DNA of 64,000 nt, from contig NZ_VDFP01000004.1 in assembly GCF_009600985.1 (NCBI RefSeq), forward strand, positions 62,001 through 126,000, written 5' to 3'. The notes under the pieces were generated by a model that was given only the letters and a program-made list of their open reading frames with translations, did not search any database and was not told where the DNA came from. Of this stretch, positions 19,131-28,180 are shown piece by piece. The stretch's first letter is position 1; each line of letters opens with the position of its first letter. The translations under genes were made by a program, and so were the position numbers. This DNA comes from Companilactobacillus halodurans. GTDB taxonomy: Bacteria > Bacillota > Bacilli > Lactobacillales > Lactobacillaceae.

Positions 19131-21122
19131 ATGTTATCGCCAAAATATTTTAAAAAGCGAAAATTTCTTTGGCCTTTATTATTTTTTCATATTGTTATTT
19201 TAGGCTTTTCAACTACGGAGATTCATATTGCTAAATCAGATACTATTTTAAAGGCATCACAATCTGCAGGTTTCCCTTATCCAGAAACACCGAAATATTC
19301 ATGGTTTGAATTTCTTCATTTTTATTTTGATCCACAATTGAAATCCGATTATTATGTTCCGCTTGGTCAATCTCTAAGTTTAAATGTTCAAGGAAAACAT
19401 CCATTTTTTTACCCTTTTCCATCTATCGAATATTCTTGGGGAATGAGTGAAGATGGCTTTCATTGGAAAAAGATCAATCAATCTAAAAATACTAGTTCTT
19501 TAAAAGTTGATACCAATAAAGTTGGTGACTTTAAATATCAAGTTAAATCTGATTTTTTCTACATATCTAAAAGTATAGGTTCTATTAATTCTAAAGTTGC
19601 TACAGTTCATGTAGTACCTAATCCTATTCCAACATTGAGCTTAACCATATCAACTGATTCTAATTACCTGCTTAACCATAATAGTGATTTTTTACCCACA
19701 ACGACAAAAGCTTTTGGAATGCAAACACCAAAAAATGCTACAGGGAAAATAAAATGGTCGACTGATGATCCTAAATTAGCAACTATTGATTCAAATGGTA
19801 AAATCACTGCTAATAAAAACAATAAACCTGGTACAGTCAAAATCACTGGAACGATTGACGATGCCGATAATTCTTCTGAACGTATTTCACGAAAAGATAA
19901 ACAAAATCAACCAAAAAGTGCTTCCACTAATATAAAAATTGGTGGTGGATTGGATGAAAAAACAGTTAATGTTAATCAAACGGCAACATTTAATTTAGAA
20001 CTTGGCCAATTTCTTAAAGACAATATTACTAATGGTAATTTTACTGTTGATTGGTTTTATCGAGATAACTCAACTAATACGGTCAAGTCAATTCCCTCCT
20101 CAAAAAATCAAACTTTTATACAGATTTCAAATCCAGATTTAAAAAATAATCAGAATAAATATTTTGCAAAGATTAATATCAACAAGAAAATAATTACTAT
20201 CAAAGATAAAAAAATCGAAAAAACTTTCAAAACAAACGAAGCAACTTTAACTGTTCTCCTCTCAAAAGAACCTAAGGTTGATATTTCTACTAAAATTTTG
20301 AACCAAACATATCAAGACCAACAAGATACTGATCAGCAATTGACTAACATTGCCACTGGAGACAAGATAACTTATCAGATAGCCTTAAATAACATCAGTG
20401 TTGCAGATTTCCCCAATTCAAATTTAGATTTACCACTTCTCCCTAATACCAATATCAATTATATAAAATTAGATGACATTCAAGTTCCAAGTGAAGACTA
20501 TTCAATAGGCCAAATAGATGGAACCCTTCATTTGAAAATCAACTCAATTCCTAGTACAAAAGAAAGAAAAATTGAAATTTCAACAATTACTCCCAATATT
20601 TCTCGAAAAACTTCTTTTGATTCCACCATCAATTTTTCCGGAAAAACTACAAAAGATGAATCTTACAGCAATCGTAGTCAACAACTGCATTTTGACTACA
20701 CTACCAATAAGATTGGATTAAAGTTCAAAAATATCTTTTTTGAACAAATTCAAATTTCAAATAATTCTTTATTTAGTCCTCTAAAATACCGTCTCAAGCA
20801 AAACAATGCTCCTGAAAATATTGTCGATGTTGATGATCAGCGGCGAAATAAACGTCCTGTCAGTATTTTTCTAAACCAGTCTGAACCCTTACAAACTAAT
20901 GATAAAAAGATTCTTAATTCTGACTTGCGCTTTTATCAAAAAGAAAATTATCAAAATATCTTAAATACTCAAGTCTTAGTTACGAAATCTCAAAAAGACC
21001 AGCCTTTAAAATCAATCAAGTGGGATAAAGAAGAAGGCTTGTTACTTTACTTAAAGGAACGGACTCCAAAACAAGGTAATTATTCCGCAACTTTAAATTG
21101 GATTATCAAAGATAGTATCTAG
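19131..21122 (+). CDS. Paralogous secreted protein with Ig-like domain and WxL-like C-terminus
   Basis: 663 residues from the ATG at 19131 (GGAGG seven bases before; an in-frame ATG at 19086 has no SD). It has the same architecture as the preceding protein: hydrophobic N-terminal segment, Big_2-type KIKWSTDDPKLATIDSNGK, IGGGLDEKTVNVNQTATF, and a WxL-like end NIVDVDDQRRNKRPVSIF...NYSATLNWIIKDSI. More AT- and Lys/Asn-rich and more diverged than its neighbour. The signal sequence lacks a clear AXA site (FSTTEIHIAKSD), so it may remain anchored. Probably arose by tandem duplication. No sortase motif. Confidence 0.72.
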   Translation: MLSPKYFKKRKFLWPLLFFHIVILGFSTTEIHIAKSDTILKASQSAGFPYPETPKYSWFEFLHFYFDPQLKSDYYVPLGQSLSLNVQGKHPFFYPFPSIEYSWGMSEDGFHWKKINQSKNTSSLKVDTNKVGDFKYQVKSDFFYISKSIGSINSKVATVHVVPNPIPTLSLTISTDSNYLLNHNSDFLPTTTKAFGMQTPKNATGKIKWSTDDPKLATIDSNGKITANKNNKPGTVKITGTIDDADNSSERISRKDKQNQPKSASTNIKIGGGLDEKTVNVNQTATFNLELGQFLKDNITNGNFTVDWFYRDNSTNTVKSIPSSKNQTFIQISNPDLKNNQNKYFAKININKKIITIKDKKIEKTFKTNEATLTVLLSKEPKVDISTKILNQTYQDQQDTDQQLTNIATGDKITYQIALNNISVADFPNSNLDLPLLPNTNINYIKLDDIQVPSEDYSIGQIDGTLHLKINSIPSTKERKIEISTITPNISRKTSFDSTINFSGKTTKDESYSNRSQQLHFDYTTNKIGLKFKNIFFEQIQISNNSLFSPLKYRLKQNNAPENIVDVDDQRRNKRPVSIFLNQSEPLQTNDKKILNSDLRFYQKENYQNILNTQVLVTKSQKDQPLKSIKWDKEEGLLLYLKERTPKQGNYSATLNWIIKDSI

Positions 21123-21161
21123 CACAAAACTTTACATAGAGTACGATTGGCAAGTTTTTCA

Positions 21162-21503
21162 TTGGATAAAGTCTTTGAATGTTTATACTAAAAGGTAGGA
21201 GAAATAGAAACTATTAAGAGTAGTTCCAGTTTCTCTTAGCCTTACGAAAGTAAGCTTGCGTCGACCAAGACGTCACCGATTAATTAATCGTAATTAAGGT
21301 AGATGCAATTCGAATGGGATTAGTTCTAAAAAATTGGGTTGAATCGAGATGAGACAAAATCAAAAGAAATTTAGATTTTGTAGTATCAATCAATGTTAAT
21401 TCGTAAACCTCGTATTTGGAGTCAGCTTCTGCTCCCTTTTAAATTCAGTAAGCTATTAATTTTCGTAACGAATCCTCCAAAAACACAAATTAGTCTAGAC
21501 AAT
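21162..21503 (+). ncRNA. Candidate structured non-coding RNA
   Basis: The 438-base gap 21123-21560 has no convincing ORF. It shows a promoter (-35 TTGGAT 21162-21167, 16-base spacer, TATACT 21184-21189), then a long imperfect hairpin (about 21192-21243), a CTTAC-GAAA-GTAAG hairpin with GNRA loop (21241-21254), a GATTAATTAATC palindrome, an ACAAAATC/GATTTTGT stem (21353-21380) and GGAG-CAG/CTG-CTCC (21418-21435). It ends at the shared terminator 21504-21550. I could not match it to RNase P, tmRNA, 6S, T-box or a common riboswitch. Confidence 0.45.
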
Positions 21504-21550
21504 AAAGACCCCGGAATAAATCAGTTTTTAACTGAAATTCCGAGGTCTTT
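21504..21550. terminator. Bidirectional terminator (candidate RNA / glycerophosphodiesterase)
   Basis: AAAGACC-CCGGAAT arm pairs with ATTCCG-GGTCTTT, with inner CAGTT/AACTG. T-rich on both sides. Confidence 0.85.
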
Positions 21551-21560
21551 TAGTTTTATT

Positions 21561-22304
21561 TTACTTTTCTAAAAATAACATGCGATCAGCAATATTAGTA
21601 ATTATTCCATCAGCACCCCATTTAAGCAATTCTTGGGCACGGTTAACATCATCGACTGTCCAAACGTTGACTTCATAGCCATAATCTTTCATTTGTTCCA
21701 ATTTGGCTTGAGTTAAGCCGGAACTATCTGGATGAACAATTTTGGCATGGCAAGCTTGCATAACCAAATTCCAGTCATCACCCAAAGTTTCACGACTGAA
21801 TAAGACAGCGTACTTCAAATTAGGACGCAATTTATACATTTTTTCGAGCATAATTGGATTAAAACTAGAGATAATTAAATCTACATGATCGTCCAAGTTA
21901 TCTAAGGCTTCAGCAAATTTTTCAACTAATTTATCAGCTAAATAATTAGCGTTGTCCCCTACAACTCCTTTTAGCTCGATATTAGCATTGACTTTGTGGA
22001 TATTAAGAAAATCAATTAGTTGATCCAACGTTGGTACCTTTTCGCCACGGAATCTCTCCGCAAACCAGTACCCTGCATCGGCATTCAAAACATCTGAACT
22101 ATCTACTGTTTCAATTGAACCAGATTGATTTGTTGTTCGGTTCAATTTATCATCATGAATTACAAAAACTTTTTCGTCTTTAGTAATACTTAAATCAGTT
22201 TCAATCCATTTAACATCTTGGTTTACTACCACGTTAAATGAAGCCATGGTATTTTCCGGCGCCAAAGTCGGTATTCCTCTATGAGCAATAATTTTTTTAT
22301 CCAT
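21561..22304 (-). CDS. Glycerophosphodiester phosphodiesterase
   Basis: Hydrolyses glycerophosphodiesters to glycerol-3-phosphate and an alcohol. GDPD signature IAHRGIPTLAPENTMASF (His-Arg plus PEN) at the N-terminus, ETDLSITKDEKVFVIHDDKL metal/catalytic region (about 36-55), IELKG, and VNVWTVDD near the end. 247 residues, no signal peptide, so a cytoplasmic UgpQ-type enzyme. Two adjacent ATGs; the second (22304) is six bases from GGAGG and is preferred. Monocistronic, between two terminators. Confidence 0.93.
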   Translation of the reverse strand: MDKKIIAHRGIPTLAPENTMASFNVVVNQDVKWIETDLSITKDEKVFVIHDDKLNRTTNQSGSIETVDSSDVLNADAGYWFAERFRGEKVPTLDQLIDFLNIHKVNANIELKGVVGDNANYLADKLVEKFAEALDNLDDHVDLIISSFNPIMLEKMYKLRPNLKYAVLFSRETLGDDWNLVMQACHAKIVHPDSSGLTQAKLEQMKDYGYEVNVWTVDDVNRAQELLKWGADGIITNIADRMLFLEK

Positions 22305-22350
22305 CATAATCCTCCATTAAATAGAGTATACATCAAAGAGCAAGGAGCTA

Positions 22351-22386
22351 AAAAACCGAGGTTACAATTTGTAACCCTCGGTTTTA
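22351..22386 (-). terminator. Terminator of the first nagA
   Basis: AAAACCGAGG / CTCGGTTTT stem with GTTAC/GTAAC inner arm, then T-rich on the minus strand. Confidence 0.85.
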
Positions 22387-22444
22387 TTGCTTTTTAAGCT
22401 TTTTTATATCGGTTTAAACATATCTTTTCAGTGTACTATTTTTC

Positions 22445-23605
22445 TTAGGCTTGGTATCTTGAAACACCGTCTAAGAATGTTTCTGATAATGTCATATCAT
22501 TATCTAAGACAATGAAATCAGCATCTCTACCTTCAGCGATGATACCACACTTATCAAGTACTTTTGAACTCTTAGCTGCTGTATAACTTGCCATTTCTAC
22601 AGCTTCTTCGTCTGTAGCGATGTTCCAGTCAACAACATTCTTGATAGCGTCTTTTAATAGTAAGATACTACCAGCCAAGTTGTGTGTTTCATCCTTTAAT
22701 CTAGCTGTTCCATCAGCAACGACAACTGGTAATTCACCAAGAACGTAATCGCCATCTGGCATTAAGCCGGCACGCATACAATCAGTAATCAAGGCAACAT
22801 GTTCTGCGCCTTTCTTTTCAATAACGATTCTAGCTGCAAATGGGTTAACATGGTGACCATCGCAAATTAATTCGTCATCTACTAGATGCATGGAAAGTGC
22901 TGCACCAACCATCCCAGGAAGACGGTGATTCAAGCCACTCATACCGTTATATGTATGTGTGAATCCTGTAGCGCCTGCTTCGACACAAGCCTTTGCTTGT
23001 TCAAAAGTAGCATCACTGTGTCCTAAGTAAACTGCAACGTCATCAGAGGCAACTTCTTTTACAAATTCTGGAGCACCTTTTCTTTCTGGAGCAATTGAGA
23101 TTTTCTTAATCATGCCGTGAGCAGCATCTTGCCAATCCTTGAATTCTTCAGCATCTGGATCTCTGAAATACTTAGGATTTTGAGCACCTTTGTGTTTTTC
23201 TGTGTAGAAAGGTCCTTCAAAATGGATACCTTGGATTTTAGCACCAGTGGCCTTCTTGTAGTTATCGCCGATTGTTTGGCAGATGTGCTTAAGTTGGTCG
23301 TGTGATGCTGTCAAAGTTGTTGGCAACCATGAAGTTACACCAGCCTTCAAAAGGCCCTCTGACATTTCATTCAATTTGTTAAAGTCATCATCCATTACAT
23401 CGTGTCCAACAAGACCGTGGATGTGAGTATCAACAAGACCTGGGGCGATAAATTTGTCAGAATAATCAACAATTTTGCCTTCAGGCTTTTCATCTTCTGT
23501 AGTAAAGAATTTACCAAACTTACCGTCATCAGTAACTTCTAGGTAGCCACCGTTTTCAGTTGTGTTTTTTAAAAAGAATTTCTTAGCATGAATATAATAT
23601 GACAT
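22445..23605 (-). CDS. nagA: N-acetylglucosamine-6-phosphate deacetylase, copy 1
   Basis: Removes acetate from GlcNAc-6-P (or GalNAc-6-P) to give the amino-sugar phosphate. 386 residues, amidohydrolase fold: DTHIHG metal site (His about 60 and 62), HFEGPF (Glu), GHSDAT (His), FTHTYNGMSGLNHR (His) and ITDCMRAG (Asp catalytic). About 28 residues differ from the tandem copy at 23723 (about 93% identity). It has its own promoter with a GntR-type operator at 23655-23665, unlike copy 2, so it can be expressed apart from the PTS operon. Confidence 0.95.
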   Translation of the reverse strand: MSYYIHAKKFFLKNTTENGGYLEVTDDGKFGKFFTTEDEKPEGKIVDYSDKFIAPGLVDTHIHGLVGHDVMDDDFNKLNEMSEGLLKAGVTSWLPTTLTASHDQLKHICQTIGDNYKKATGAKIQGIHFEGPFYTEKHKGAQNPKYFRDPDAEEFKDWQDAAHGMIKKISIAPERKGAPEFVKEVASDDVAVYLGHSDATFEQAKACVEAGATGFTHTYNGMSGLNHRLPGMVGAALSMHLVDDELICDGHHVNPFAARIVIEKKGAEHVALITDCMRAGLMPDGDYVLGELPVVVADGTARLKDETHNLAGSILLLKDAIKNVVDWNIATDEEAVEMASYTAAKSSKVLDKCGIIAEGRDADFIVLDNDMTLSETFLDGVSRYQA

Positions 23606-23637
23606 AATCTAGTCTCCTTACTAATTTTAACATGTAT

Positions 23638-23666
23638 ATTATAGCATTTTATATCGGTCTATACCA
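23638..23666 (-). promoter_or_regulatory. Promoter of nagA copy 1 with dre-like GntR operator
   Basis: -10 TATAAT (23638-23643), 17-base spacer, -35 TGGTAT (23661-23666). The sequence TGGTATAGACCG on the minus strand overlaps the -35 and resembles the NagR/DasR dre consensus TGGTCTAGACCA. Confidence 0.7.
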
Positions 23667-23678
23667 CGAAGATAATTA

Positions 23679-23713
23679 AAAAATGGAGATAATTAATTCT
23701 CATCTCCATTTTT
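23679..23713 (-). terminator. Terminator of nagA copy 2
   Basis: AAAAATGGAGAT (23679-23690) with ATCTCCATTTTT (23702-23713); six T on the minus strand. Confidence 0.9.
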
Positions 23714-23722
23714 TATTCACTT

Positions 23723-24883
23723 CTAAGCTTGATATCTAGAAATTCCGTCCAAGTATGTTTCTGACAAAGTCATATCATCATCTAAGACAATGAAATCAGC
23801 ATCCCGACCTTGAGCAATGATTCCACATTTATCAAGAACTTTTGAACTCTTGGCTGCTGTGTAACTTGCCATTTCAACAGCTTCTTCATCTGTGGCAATA
23901 TTCCAGTCGACAACATTTTTAATAGCGTCTTTCAACAACAAGATACTACCAGCTAAACTATGTGGTGCTTGTTTTAATTTGGCAGTCCCATCAGCGACAA
24001 CAACTGGTAGTTCACCAAGAACATAGTCGCCATCTGGCATCAATCCAGCACGCATACAATCAGTAATCAAAGCTACATGTTCTGGTGTTTTCTTTTCAAT
24101 GACGATTCGAGCAGCATAAGGGTTAACGTGATGGCCATCGCAAATCAATTCGTCATCTACTAGATGCATGGAAAGTGCTGCACCGACCATTCCAGGTAAA
24201 CGGTGATTTAAACCGCTCATTCCATTATACGTGTGCGTAAATCCAGTAGCACCAGCTTCAACACAGGCTTTAGCTTGTTCAAAAGTAGCATCGCTGTGGC
24301 CCAAGTAAACTGCAACATCATCAGAGGCAACTTCTTTAACAAATTCAGCTGAGCCTTTTCTTTCTGGAGCAATAGAAATTTTCTTGATTAATCCATGAGC
24401 AGCATCTTGCCAGTCATTGAATTCAGCAACATCTGGATCTCTGAAGTACTTAGGATTTTGAGCACCCTTGTGTTTTTCTGTATAGAAAGGTCCTTCAAAA
24501 TGGATACCTCGAATCTTAGCACCAGTAGCTTTTTTGTAGTTATCGCCAATCGTATGACAGATGCTTAGCAATTGATCATGTGAAGCTGTCAAAGTTGTTG
24601 GCAGCCATGAAGTTACCCCAGCCTTTAGAAGACCTTCTGACATTTCATTCAACTTATCAAAATCATCATCCATCACATCGTGGCCAACTAATCCATGAAT
24701 GTGAGTATCAACTAAACCTGGCGCAATGAATTTATCAGCATAATCAACGATTTTCCCAGCAGGCTTTTCATCTTCTGCTGTATAAAATTGGCCAAACTTG
24801 CCATCGTCAGTAACTTCGAGATAGCCACCATTTTCAGTAGTATTTTTCAAAAAGAACTTTTTAGCATGAATATAATATGACAT
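23723..24883 (-). CDS. nagA: N-acetylglucosamine-6-phosphate deacetylase, copy 2
   Basis: Near-identical paralogue of the preceding gene, 386 residues, all metal and catalytic motifs kept (DTHIHG, HFEGPF, GHSDAT, ITDCMRAG). It is the last gene of the GntR-PTS-agaS operon, 75 bases after agaS with an imperfect terminator between, so it is probably made at a lower level than agaS. In the operon it would deacetylate the N-acetyl sugar phosphate made by the PTS, possibly GalNAc-6-P, before AgaS acts (inference). Confidence 0.95.
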   Translation of the reverse strand: MSYYIHAKKFFLKNTTENGGYLEVTDDGKFGQFYTAEDEKPAGKIVDYADKFIAPGLVDTHIHGLVGHDVMDDDFDKLNEMSEGLLKAGVTSWLPTTLTASHDQLLSICHTIGDNYKKATGAKIRGIHFEGPFYTEKHKGAQNPKYFRDPDVAEFNDWQDAAHGLIKKISIAPERKGSAEFVKEVASDDVAVYLGHSDATFEQAKACVEAGATGFTHTYNGMSGLNHRLPGMVGAALSMHLVDDELICDGHHVNPYAARIVIEKKTPEHVALITDCMRAGLMPDGDYVLGELPVVVADGTAKLKQAPHSLAGSILLLKDAIKNVVDWNIATDEEAVEMASYTAAKSSKVLDKCGIIAQGRDADFIVLDDDMTLSETYLDGISRYQA

Positions 24884-24912
24884 TTTAAATCTCCTTAATT
24901 TCTGTCTTAAAG

Positions 24913-24945
24913 AAAAGGCTGAAACACATAATGTTTCAACCTTTT
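24913..24945 (-). terminator. Internal terminator/attenuator between agaS and nagA copy 2
   Basis: AAAAGGTTGAAAC pairs with GTTTCAGCCTTTT (one G-U) on the minus strand, followed by TTTTC. It may allow partial readthrough into nagA. Confidence 0.7.
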
Positions 24946-24958
24946 TGGATAAAAATCA

Positions 24959-26131
24959 TTATTCGTAATCGTGAATCGTGACACCTTTAACGACACGGTT
25001 AACTGTTCCGCTTGCTGAAGGAGTGTCTGGCGTATTCTTAACTTTAATTGAATTCATCAAAGCAAATGTTTGTGCAAAGATAACATCTGGCAAAGCTTGA
25101 TAAAGTTCAGGCAAATCTTTGTCGCCACTTTCAATCAAGAAGTTGCTGCCAGAGAAATTATTATCACCACTCGTACCTACACCGACAACTTCTTCACAAA
25201 TATCGTCACCTTTGATTTCTTCCAAAATATCAACGTCGTATTGACGTGTGTACTTATCATTATTTAAGAAATCGAAGACGATAGTCCGGGTGTTAACGTA
25301 GGATTTAGGACCATGACGAAAGCCCATTGATGAATCAAAGATGGTCGTTAATTCACCAGCCGTCAATTCAAGAACCTTCAATTGAGCTTCACGAGTCAAG
25401 CCTGATAATGAACCACTACCTAAATAAGTAATTCGGTTGTAATCAAGATCGGCATAAGCTTGAATTTCATCCTCACGACTGATAACTTCTTGACCCATTT
25501 TAATCATTGTTTTGACCCAGTCTGACTTTTTATCTTCATCATTTGTGTCAAAAATCAAAGCAGCTGTGAGAGTCATACAAGAAAAGCTTCCTGTCATGGC
25601 AAAACCTTTATCATTTGAAAGTGCTGGTTGTAGCAATAAGAGATTGGCATCTTCGTTTTCAGCTTTTTTAGCTAAATGGCCTTCTGGAGCACAAGTGATC
25701 GTGATTTGGAAAAGATTCTTCACGATTTTTTCAGCTAAATCAACCGTAGCTACACTTTCAGGACTATTGCCGCTTCTCGCAAATAAAACCAGGATTGTTG
25801 GGTCGTCACTTCTTAGATTATCCAGAGGAGCGGACACAATATCTGTTGTAGGAATGCTCTCAAAAACAAAATGAGCTGTATCGCCAACACGATTCAAGTA
25901 TGGTCTTAAAGTATCGCCAACATAGGCAGAAGTTCCGGCACCAGTGAAGATAACACGAATTTTTTGAGTGGGGTAAGTGGAAATGATTTTATCTATAAAG
26001 TTATCTATCTCTGATTTTTTATCAGTATAATTTTTGAAAGCTTCTTGCCATAAATCTGGTTGTTGTTGAATTTCACGGGTCGTAATTTTTGCACCCATTT
26101 CTTCTAATTCTTCATCAGTTTTTGTAAACAT
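24959..26131 (-). CDS. agaS: AgaS-type SIS-domain sugar isomerase/deaminase
   Basis: 390 residues with two SIS domains: IRVIFTGAGTSAYVGD (about 57-72) and ITYLGSGSLSGLTREAQLK (about 231-249), plus FDSSMGFRHGPKSY, the strongly conserved motif of AgaS/GlmS-like isomerases. AgaS enzymes convert galactosamine-6-phosphate to tagatose-6-phosphate with loss of ammonia. Position between a mannose-family PTS and nagA supports amino-sugar catabolism. AAAGGA ribosome binding site. Could instead act on glucosamine-6-P; sequence alone does not decide. Confidence 0.9.
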   Translation of the reverse strand: MFTKTDEELEEMGAKITTREIQQQPDLWQEAFKNYTDKKSEIDNFIDKIISTYPTQKIRVIFTGAGTSAYVGDTLRPYLNRVGDTAHFVFESIPTTDIVSAPLDNLRSDDPTILVLFARSGNSPESVATVDLAEKIVKNLFQITITCAPEGHLAKKAENEDANLLLLQPALSNDKGFAMTGSFSCMTLTAALIFDTNDEDKKSDWVKTMIKMGQEVISREDEIQAYADLDYNRITYLGSGSLSGLTREAQLKVLELTAGELTTIFDSSMGFRHGPKSYVNTRTIVFDFLNNDKYTRQYDVDILEEIKGDDICEEVVGVGTSGDNNFSGSNFLIESGDKDLPELYQALPDVIFAQTFALMNSIKVKNTPDTPSASGTVNRVVKGVTIHDYE

Positions 26132-26158
26132 TGTTTTGAATCCTTTCTCTATTAATTT

Positions 26159-28180
26159 TTAATCTAAAAATTTAATGTGAACGACCATCAATTCCCTTAG
26201 ATTAAAGTCGATGTGGTAGATTCCTTTAGAATCCAGTTGGACATCTAAGACTTTGTTTTTCATTTGATTATCTATATCTCGATAAGTTAGGGATACCTTC
26301 TTCACATTACGATCTTTTAAGAAGAAATTGATTCCAGAAACATCATCAATCGACCAATTACTAATAATCATCGTCGTTTGTGCTGAATCAATCACTAATT
26401 TGCAATTGTACATATCGACAAGATGAGGCACGCTCAATTGCTCTTCAAAAAACTGTTTCAAATCTCCCTCACGGATATCCGTATATTGTGCTTGCCAGCC
26501 ATACTTTGCTGAATCCATCATTGGCAGACAATAGAATTTGTCATCGCTAACTGTGACAGAACCCAACTTTTTTTCAAAGCGATTATAAGCTGAAGAGTGA
26601 ACTGTTACCGGCATTGCATAATCAATTTTTACGTAATCACCCGTGTGTGTAAGCATCGTCAATCTAGGATTGTTGATGCCAGATATCGTTTCGTTATCGA
26701 ATTGTTCAAAAGATTGTTGTCCGCTACGATTTTTCAAAATTTCAATTGATCTAGCATTGATTAACTTCAACAAATGACATTCATTTAAGACCTCAACAGC
26801 ATCTCCGTCCAACAAAATAAAATTACGTTTAAAAAGTTGTTCGATTTGTTCATTTGCTAAAGTATTTAAAAAGTTTCCGGTCACAGCTACAGTCTTATTT
26901 TTGATTTCCTGATCAATAAAATTAATTGGCTTCATTGCAAATCCCATTGTTGAGAGCAATTCGAGCCACTGCGTCTGCGAAGCCATCAACCCTTCTAACG
27001 TATCCGTAGTATCAACTTTTGCTTTGACAACATCTTGATTCATTGGAATAACGATTCCACAGCGATTCTCTAAATCAATGCCAAACTCATTCAAGAAGTC
27101 TAGGAATTCCTTGTCCGAATTGAGCAATGAATCGTAGTGGTATGTTTGATTTATCCCATCACCCATCATGCTAAACATATTCAACAAGACGCCATTGGCA
27201 TGAACTAAACTTGTGGTATCTAATTGAAATTGCGTAAACTTGTTAGATTTAGCGTAGGGAGAATACAAGAAACTTTCCATCTCTGGATAAATCTTGTGAC
27301 GTGGTCCAATTTCCGTTCTGGTTGCCACGGTATATTTTTCAAAATCACGTGCGTATTGTTGTGGACTAACTTCGTTATAAGCTGGCAAGTGTGGCCTTGA
27401 TACTGCAGGAGTATCTGGACCGCTTAATTCATCTAGCAATTTTTGCCAATCTCGACCTTCTAAGGCGTGAACTTCTGGCCAAGAACTCATTAATCCTAAA
27501 GTAGTCTCGGGTGACACTTCATGAACTCTTTGTTCAATCAAGTGTGCTACTTGTAAAATTTCTTCACGAGCAACTTTTAAATAGGCATTACGATATTTAT
27601 TTTCGCCACCTTTAAACATCAAGTCGACGAATTCTTGACGGGACAAGTTTGTTCCTAAAGCATCGTTATAACGCTTCATGTGATCTTCACAAAAACATCC
27701 CAAAGCAAATGGTGCATTCTTATAATGTCTAAAGTCATCTTCAAGCCACAATTCATGTGGTTTGATACTAGCCCAAATGGCATAGATTTTACTAATGTAT
27801 TCCCCAAAGCCTGCGTATCCTGGACAAGCCATTGAAAGACTCTTTACACCTTGGTAATTGACCATTGGTTTGATATCGAGTTCTTTTTTCAAAGGAATCC
27901 CGCGATCAGAGTGGTTCAAGGTCGTCCACGGATTTAAGCTGACGGTAATACCTAATTCTTTAATTGGTTGACTGATTTCATCAACATTTTTAATTAACTC
28001 TTTGGCTTTATCTAAAGTAATATGTGTATCTGACAACTCTTCTTGATTTAGGAAAAAGGCAACATCAGAAATATGAGCTTTTTTGACAAAATCAATTAAT
28101 TTCTGTTTTTTATCAGCATCATAAATATTTTTATCAATTGCGAGTCTTAAAGTATAACGATATGGATTTGGATTACTCAT
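26159..28180 (-). CDS. Putative glycoside hydrolase of unrecognised family
   Basis: 673 residues, no signal peptide, so it works on an imported sugar phosphate. The N-terminal half looks like a TIM barrel: LRLAIDKNIYD, ITVSLNPWTTLNHSDRG, HELWLEDDFRHYKNAP (Glu-Asp-Asp near 180), FALGCFCEDHMKRY and YPEMESFLYSP (Glu candidate). The C-terminal half has Rossmann-like and beta-sandwich segments, a GH42-like layout, but I cannot assign a CAZy family. The ATG at 28180 overlaps the end of the PTS IIA gene (ATGAGTAA). Its place in the operon suggests it cleaves a phosphorylated amino-sugar disaccharide (inference). Confidence 0.6.
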   Translation of the reverse strand: MSNPNPYRYTLRLAIDKNIYDADKKQKLIDFVKKAHISDVAFFLNQEELSDTHITLDKAKELIKNVDEISQPIKELGITVSLNPWTTLNHSDRGIPLKKELDIKPMVNYQGVKSLSMACPGYAGFGEYISKIYAIWASIKPHELWLEDDFRHYKNAPFALGCFCEDHMKRYNDALGTNLSRQEFVDLMFKGGENKYRNAYLKVAREEILQVAHLIEQRVHEVSPETTLGLMSSWPEVHALEGRDWQKLLDELSGPDTPAVSRPHLPAYNEVSPQQYARDFEKYTVATRTEIGPRHKIYPEMESFLYSPYAKSNKFTQFQLDTTSLVHANGVLLNMFSMMGDGINQTYHYDSLLNSDKEFLDFLNEFGIDLENRCGIVIPMNQDVVKAKVDTTDTLEGLMASQTQWLELLSTMGFAMKPINFIDQEIKNKTVAVTGNFLNTLANEQIEQLFKRNFILLDGDAVEVLNECHLLKLINARSIEILKNRSGQQSFEQFDNETISGINNPRLTMLTHTGDYVKIDYAMPVTVHSSAYNRFEKKLGSVTVSDDKFYCLPMMDSAKYGWQAQYTDIREGDLKQFFEEQLSVPHLVDMYNCKLVIDSAQTTMIISNWSIDDVSGINFFLKDRNVKKVSLTYRDIDNQMKNKVLDVQLDSKGIYHIDFNLRELMVVHIKFLD

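Noticed and set aside
21190..21480. T-box, RNase P RNA, tmRNA or riboswitch
   Set aside because: No T-box TGGNACC core, no tmRNA tag ORF or GGGG-CGU ends, no RNase P GAGGAAAGUCC core, and no recognised aptamer motifs.
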